Notes under the pieces: model-generated
Databases searched by the model: none
Seen by the model: the letters and a program-made list of their open reading frames with translations, nothing else
Told to the model about the DNA's origin: nothing
Shown: positions 59,650-64,000 of the stretch, in pieces
Layout: each line of letters starts with the position of its first letter
How positions within the stretch are numbered: the first letter of the stretch is position 1
Position numbers and translations under genes: made by a program
From: Lysinibacillus fusiformis
GTDB taxonomy: Bacteria; Bacillota; Bacilli; Bacillales_A; Planococcaceae
Direction: 5' to 3'
NCBI RefSeq assembly: GCF_003049525.1
Contig: NZ_PYWL01000002.1
Coordinates: forward strand, 372,001 to 436,000
DNA: 64,000 bases

Positions 59650-59686
59650 AAAGGAGATACCGAAAGGAACAGTCGGCATCTCCTTT
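59650..59686 (+). terminator. Intra-operon attenuating hairpin after the binding-protein gene
   Basis: AAAGGAGATACCGA pairs with TCGGCATCTCCTTT, 14 positions with one mismatch, followed by AGTCTTTTTG. A partial terminator here would make binding-protein mRNA more abundant than the rest. Confidence 0.7.
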
Positions 59687-59714
59687 AGTCTTTTTGACAT
59701 GGGAGGATGGCGCG

Positions 59715-60659
59715 ATGTTGCAATATATAGGAAAACGACTCTTACAATCTGTGTTAACCCTTTTTATTATTATAACAATTGTTTTTTCATTATTACGATT
59801 AATGCCGGAGGAAGGATATTTAGGTGCGGCAGCCGATAAAATGTCACCTGCTCAGCAAGAAATTTATTTAACGAATTTAGGATTACGTGATCCATTGCTT
59901 ATTCAGCTAGGAAACTTTTACACGAAATTATTACAAGGGGATCTCGGGAAATCGGTGACCTATCGTACAGATGTACCTGTTACAACGATTATTGCGGACA
60001 AAATTATGTATTCACTACTCTTTGGATTAGGGGCCGTTGTCCTGTCACTCCTAATTGGTGTGCCGCTAGGTATTATGATGGCCTATCGTAAGGGGCGTTG
60101 GCTCGATCGACTTGGGACAGGCTATATTGTTTTTGTCGTTGCTGTACCTGCAGCCGTTTATTATTTAGTGATACAAATGTATATTACTGATCTCTTTCAA
60201 TTACCGATGCTCTTTGATGAGTATAGACCGATTACATGGATTCTCCCACTAACTTCTATGGCGTTGGCTCCTACAGCCTCCTACGCGATGTGGATGAGGC
60301 GTTATATGGTGGACGAATTGAACAAGGACTATATTAAACTAGCGAGGGCTAAAGGAGTAAAGGAACGAACATTAATGTTCAAGCACGTTTTGCGAAATGC
60401 CTTTATCCCAATGGCGCAATATTTACCTGCAACCATTTTGTTCACCATTACAGGCTCCATTTATATCGAATCTTTGTATTCCATTCCAGGGATGGGGGGC
60501 TTACTCGTTGATGCGATTCAACGACAGGATAATACGATTGTTCAAGGCTTAGTGCTGGTGTTCTCCTCCCTTGGTATTATCGGACTTATTTTAGGGGATA
60601 TTGCCATGGCACTTGTTGATCCTCGGATTAAACTCGGCAAAGGAGGGGGAGTACGTTAA
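59715..60659 (+). CDS. Oligopeptide ABC transporter permease (OppB type)
   Basis: A 314-residue inner-membrane permease with about six helices. The N-terminus MLQYIGKRLLQSVLTLFIII is standard. The coupling loop reads KLARAKGVKERTLMFKHVLR, and the end has YSIPGMGGLLVDAIQRQDNT and ALVDPRIKLG. ATG 59715 has GGGAGG eight bases before it; the frame is open from 59694. Its stop overlaps the next start as TAATG. Confidence 0.93.
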   Translation: MLQYIGKRLLQSVLTLFIIITIVFSLLRLMPEEGYLGAAADKMSPAQQEIYLTNLGLRDPLLIQLGNFYTKLLQGDLGKSVTYRTDVPVTTIIADKIMYSLLFGLGAVVLSLLIGVPLGIMMAYRKGRWLDRLGTGYIVFVVAVPAAVYYLVIQMYITDLFQLPMLFDEYRPITWILPLTSMALAPTASYAMWMRRYMVDELNKDYIKLARAKGVKERTLMFKHVLRNAFIPMAQYLPATILFTITGSIYIESLYSIPGMGGLLVDAIQRQDNTIVQGLVLVFSSLGIIGLILGDIAMALVDPRIKLGKGGGVR

Positions 60660-61633
60660 TGGGCATGTATTCGAATGAAATTCATAATATTTCTAATAAA
60701 TCACGGGAAACATTGTTTGAATTTGCGGAAGTCGATGCGCGACAAGCAGAAGAAACAGGCCATTCTAATTACTCATATTGGCGTTCCACATGGCAATCCT
60801 TTTTGAAAAATAGACTAGCTGTTTTTTTATTAGTAGGCGTGCTTATTATTGTTGGCTTTACGATCCTTCAGCCGTATTTACCAGCACAAAAATCACCAAC
60901 GGAAATTTACCTAGATGAGCAAACAGGGATGCAGGCACGTAATATTACCCCCAATGCTGAATTTTGGTTTGGTACAAACTCAATTGGGCAGGATTTATGG
61001 TCACGAATTTGGGCGGGGACAAGGACATCCTTATTTATTGGCTGTGTAGTCGCCTTAGTAGAAGCTGTGGTTGGGATTACAGTTGGTACACTATGGGGCT
61101 TTTCGCGAAAGCTAGAGGTACCTATTACACAGCTGTATAACGTTGTTGATAATATTCCAACAACCATTGTACTCATTTTAATGTCTTATATTTTGCGACC
61201 AAGTATATCAACGATTATTATCGCCATGTGTATAACGGGGTGGGTGGAAATGGCTAGGTTTATTCGCAATCAAATTGTTATTTTGCGGGACCGTGAATAC
61301 AACCTAGCCTCTAAATGTTTAGGGACACCTGATTACCGTATTATTGTAAAAAATCTATTACCCTATTTAATTTCTGTCATTATGTTACGTATGAGTCTAG
61401 CTATTCCCTTTGCTATAGGGGCAGAAGTATTTTTAACGTATATTGGCTTAGGGCTACCAATTAGTGAACCGTCCTTAGGTAATTTAATCAATGAAGGGCG
61501 TGTGCTCATGATGTCGCCAGACTTACGATATCAGCTGATTTTCCCGAGTATTGTGTTAAGTGTCATTACTATTGCATTTTATATAATTGGTAATTCCTTT
61601 GCAGATGCAGCAGATCCAAAAAACCATGTATAA
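60659..61633 (+). CDS. Oligopeptide ABC transporter permease (OppC type)
   Basis: A 324-residue permease. A long cytoplasmic N-terminus (about 1-55) precedes the first helix, followed by FWFGTNSIGQDLWSRIWAGT, the OppC hallmark. The coupling region contains LASKCLGTPDYRIIVKNLLP, and TYIGLGLPISEPSLGNLINE follows. The start ATG lies in TAATG shared with the OppB-type gene, with AGGAGGGGG as RBS. Partner of the OppB-type protein. Confidence 0.93.
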   Translation: MGMYSNEIHNISNKSRETLFEFAEVDARQAEETGHSNYSYWRSTWQSFLKNRLAVFLLVGVLIIVGFTILQPYLPAQKSPTEIYLDEQTGMQARNITPNAEFWFGTNSIGQDLWSRIWAGTRTSLFIGCVVALVEAVVGITVGTLWGFSRKLEVPITQLYNVVDNIPTTIVLILMSYILRPSISTIIIAMCITGWVEMARFIRNQIVILRDREYNLASKCLGTPDYRIIVKNLLPYLISVIMLRMSLAIPFAIGAEVFLTYIGLGLPISEPSLGNLINEGRVLMMSPDLRYQLIFPSIVLSVITIAFYIIGNSFADAADPKNHV

Positions 61634-61646
61634 GGAGATGAAATCA

Positions 61647-62699
61647 GTGACATCTAAAAAATCACGCCTATTAGTTATCCAAAATCTAATTATTCAATTC
61701 ACATTACGTGGTCGTGTTTTAACTGCAATTCGAGATATTTCTCTTGATTTATATAAAGGGGAAAGTCTAGCGATTGTTGGAGAATCTGGTTCGGGCAAAT
61801 CTGTGCTAATGAAGTCTATTATGGGCTTGCTCGACAAAAATGGCAGCATTAAGCAGGGCAGAATCATTTACCAAGCACAGGATCTAGGACAATTTACGAC
61901 AGAGCAAGAATGGCTCCATATACGAGGGAAGGAAATAGCCATGGTGACGCAGGACCCGATGACATCTTTAAATCCACTTAAAACGATTGGTAAGCAAATT
62001 GAGGAATGTGTGGTGTTGCATCAGGACTTAAAGGGGAAGGAGGCTTATGAAGAAACATTAAAACTACTTACAGATGTTGGAATACATGATGTGAAAAAAC
62101 GCTATAAGCAATATCCTCATGAATTTTCAGGAGGTATGCGCCAACGTATTGTCATTGCGATTGCGATTGCCTGTAAGCCAAATATTTTAATATGTGATGA
62201 ACCAACAACCGCTCTAGATGTAACGATACAGGCACAAATTTTACAGCTATTAAAAAATCTTCAACTTAAGTATGGCTTAACGATCGTCTATATTACGCAT
62301 GATTTAGGTGTGGTCGCCAAGGTGGCTGACCGTATTGCGGTCATGTACGCGGGTGATGTAATTGAGGTTGGGAAAACTCATGAAATTTTCTTTAATAGTA
62401 AGCATCCATATACATGGGCCCTTATTTCCTCCCTGCCGCAGCTCGGCTCTAAGGGAGAAGCGTTGTATTCGATCAAAGGGTCGCCACCCAATCTTTTTCA
62501 GGAAATAAAGGGGGATGCCTTTGCGCCGCGCAATCAATATGCACTGAAAATCGATTTTATCGAGCGCCCACCTTTTTTTCAGGTTAGTGACACGCATTAT
62601 GCACGAACATGGTTATTAGATCCGCTTGCTCCAAAGGTAGAACCTCCTGCTGCCTTACAAGCTTTTTTTGCAGAGGGGAGGCAGTATGCTAGTGAGTGA
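61647..62699 (+). CDS. Oligopeptide ABC transporter ATPase (OppD type)
   Basis: A 350-residue ATPase. Walker A is GESGSGKSV, the Q-loop [11 protein letters not shown], the signature FSGGMRQR, Walker [13 protein letters not shown] and the H-loop ITHDLG. The C-terminal extension reads [16 protein letters not shown] where the left-edge paralogue has [14 protein letters not shown], so the cysteines of that motif are absent. GTG 61647 is preferred (AAGGAG nine bases before); ATG 61638 touches the RBS. It overlaps the OppF gene by 14 bp. Confidence 0.92.
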   Translation: MTSKKSRLLVIQNLIIQFTLRGRVLTAIRDISLDLYKGESLAIVGESGSGKSVLMKSIMGLLDKNGSIKQGRIIYQAQDLGQFTTEQEWLHIRGKEIAMVTQDPMTSLNPLKTIGKQIEECVVLHQDLKGKEAYEETLKLLTDVGIHDVKKRYKQYPHEFSGGMRQRIVIAIAIACKPNILICDEPTTALDVTIQAQILQLLKNLQLKYGLTIVYITHDLGVVAKVADRIAVMYAGDVIEVGKTHEIFFNSKHPYTWALISSLPQLGSKGEALYSIKGSPPNLFQEIKGDAFAPRNQYALKIDFIERPPFFQVSDTHYARTWLLDPLAPKVEPPAALQAFFAEGRQYASE

Positions 62700-63639
62700 A
62701 AAAGAAATAGTACTGGAAGTGAAAAAATTAACCGTTGATTTTGGTAAGGGGAAGCATAAATTTACGGCCATTGATGATGTCAGTTTTCATATTTTTAAAG
62801 GCGAAACATTTGGCTTAGTAGGTGAATCGGGATCAGGGAAAACAACGATTGGTCGTTCTATTATGCGCATCAACGAGGTCACCGAAGGACAAATTTTGTA
62901 TCATGGCAAAACTATTCATGGGAAAATTCCAAAAGATTGGGATAGGGAAATTACACAGAAAATCCAAATGATTTTTCAGGACCCGATGGCGTCGCTCAAT
63001 GAACGTGCCAAGGTTGATTATATAGTGGCGGAAGGATTATACCCTTCCAAAAAATATAAAGATGAAGCGGAACGGCAAGAAAAGGTACGCAAGGCATTAG
63101 TAAATGTTGGTCTACTTCCGGAATTTTCGAATCGATTTCCTCATGAGTTTTCAGGTGGTCAACGCCAGCGTATTGGCATTGCTCGTGCTTTAGTGATGGA
63201 GCCAGAATTTATTATTGCTGATGAGCCAATATCCGCCTTAGACGTATCCATTCGGGCACAGGTGTTGAATTTATTAGCTAATCTTCAACGAAAAAATCAT
63301 TTAACCTTTTTATTTATTGCCCATGATCTATCCGTTGTCCGTTTTATCACGGATCGGACGGCCGTCATTTTTCAAGGAAAAATTGTCGAGCTAGCTGAAA
63401 CAGAACAGCTTTTCACCCGTCCGCTTCATCCGTATACGAGAGCTTTGTTATCAGCTGTACCGGAGCCAAATCCTTATAAGGAGCGAAAGAAAGTTGTTGA
63501 GATATATGATCCAGCACAACATCGTTATGCGGACAGTCCTCCGTCATTTGTGGAAATTGAGGATGGCCATTTTATTTTAGCTAATGAAGAAGAGCTAACG
63601 GTTTATCGTACTTCATTGAAACGGGAGGTAAATGAATGA
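62686..63639 (+). CDS. Oligopeptide ABC transporter ATPase (OppF type)
   Basis: A 317-residue ATPase. Walker [11 protein letters not shown]-loop [14 protein letters not shown], signature FSGGQRQR, Walker [13 protein letters not shown]-loop IAHDLS. The C-terminal extension lacks the Cys motif found in the paralogue at 2144 and ends in an acidic stretch ([15 protein letters not shown]). The ATG at 62686 is chosen by GAGGGGAGG upstream. Its stop overlaps the next start as ATGA. Confidence 0.92.
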   Translation: MLVSEKEIVLEVKKLTVDFGKGKHKFTAIDDVSFHIFKGETFGLVGESGSGKTTIGRSIMRINEVTEGQILYHGKTIHGKIPKDWDREITQKIQMIFQDPMASLNERAKVDYIVAEGLYPSKKYKDEAERQEKVRKALVNVGLLPEFSNRFPHEFSGGQRQRIGIARALVMEPEFIIADEPISALDVSIRAQVLNLLANLQRKNHLTFLFIAHDLSVVRFITDRTAVIFQGKIVELAETEQLFTRPLHPYTRALLSAVPEPNPYKERKKVVEIYDPAQHRYADSPPSFVEIEDGHFILANEEELTVYRTSLKREVNE

Positions 63640-64000
63640 TTTGTCCAAAGGCATTGAAAAAAGGTGACACAATTGGTCTAATAAGTGCTTCAGGAGCTAC
63701 TCCACCCGATAGATTACAGCCAGCTATAGCTAGTATTGAAAAGCTTGGGTTGAAGGTGGTTGTAGGAGAGACGTGTCACGCGCGACATGGTTATTTAGCA
63801 GGCACTGATGATCAGCGGGCAGCGGATGTTCATCGAATGTTTCAAGATCCAACGATTGACGGTATTTTTTGTGTTCGCGGTGGCTATGGGGCTACGAAAA
63901 TTTTACCGCTTTTAGATTTTGAGGTAATTAAGGCGAATCCTAAAGTCTTTGTAGGCTATAGTGATGTGACTGCTCTACATATAGCCTTCAACCAGCTTAG
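63636..64000 (+). CDS. S66-family LD-carboxypeptidase (3' partial)
   Basis: The first 121 residues of an LdcA/MccF-type serine peptidase. The start [20 protein letters not shown] is typical, [20 protein letters not shown] follows, and [20 protein letters not shown] ends the first domain. The nucleophile Ser is in [14 protein letters not shown], just before the window edge. Such enzymes remove the terminal D-Ala from L-Ala-D-Glu-mDap/Lys-D-Ala tetrapeptides in wall recycling (YkfA in B. subtilis). It is translationally coupled to the OppF-type gene, placing it in the same D-peptide operon. Confidence 0.93.
   Translation, partial: MICPKALKKGDTIGLISASGATPPDRLQPAIASIEKLGLKVVVGETCHARHGYLAGTDDQRAADVHRMFQDPTIDGIFCVRGGYGATKILPLLDFEVIKANPKVFVGYSDVTALHIAFNQL

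Overview
This 64 kb window is chromosomal DNA from a low-GC Bacillota of the Bacillus/Planococcaceae type. Lysinibacillus is my best guess, from overall gene content and the period-21 intergenic repeats; I could not run a search. Supporting signs are strong AGGAGG-type ribosome binding sites, GTG/TTG starts, a proline T-box before proBA, the lutABC operon, the ccdA-yneI-yneJ-yneK block, and DUF1659/DUF2922/YvrJ mini-genes. No rRNA, tRNA, phage, IS or CRISPR was seen. Both ends cut through a gene.

Left edge (1-10.6 kb): a peptide import and catabolism locus. It holds an aldehyde dehydrogenase (5' truncated), two ABC ATPases, a P1-family (DmpA/BapA-like) aminopeptidase, a substrate-binding lipoprotein, two permeases, a PucR regulator on the other strand and a class III aminotransferase. 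Together they could import a short peptide or amide, hydrolyse it, transaminate the released omega-amino acid and oxidise the semialdehyde.

10.6-25.8 kb: housekeeping and accessory genes. These are MarR, GNAT, RDD protein, fructokinase, EamA transporter, proBA with its T-box, a DUF1835 protein, LysR, an Est30-like carboxylesterase, brnQ, an SDR with a divergent TetR, and a TetR-controlled ABC-2 permease with matching operators.

25.9-37.8 kb: a PadR-controlled operon (PadR, two DUF2812 proteins, NatAB-like ABC exporter), telA, a Fur-box-preceded coiled-coil/HTH gene with a 17-codon upstream ORF, rarD, a MutS2-like ATPase lacking the Smr domain, and a divergent XRE-TPR regulator/MFS pair separated by two perfect 17-bp palindromes.

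37.9-53.9 kb: lutCBA with lutR, the ccdA cluster, two loci of period-21 intergenic repeats (the other is at 23.8 kb), DUF1659/DUF2922/YvrJ, SCO, a DinB-like protein, a small protein with caspase-fold-like motifs, two chemoreceptors (one with a dCache amino-acid-binding motif) and an AgcS symporter.

Right edge (54-64 kb): a second peptide locus. It encodes an Asp/Glu racemase, a second P1 aminopeptidase (Ser type), a VanX-like D,D-dipeptidase that appears to start at ATT, DppA D-aminopeptidase, a five-gene oligopeptide ABC transporter and an S66 LD-carboxypeptidase (3' truncated). It looks like a D-amino-acid/muropeptide scavenging operon with CodY-like boxes, comparable in logic to dpp-ykf of B. 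subtilis.
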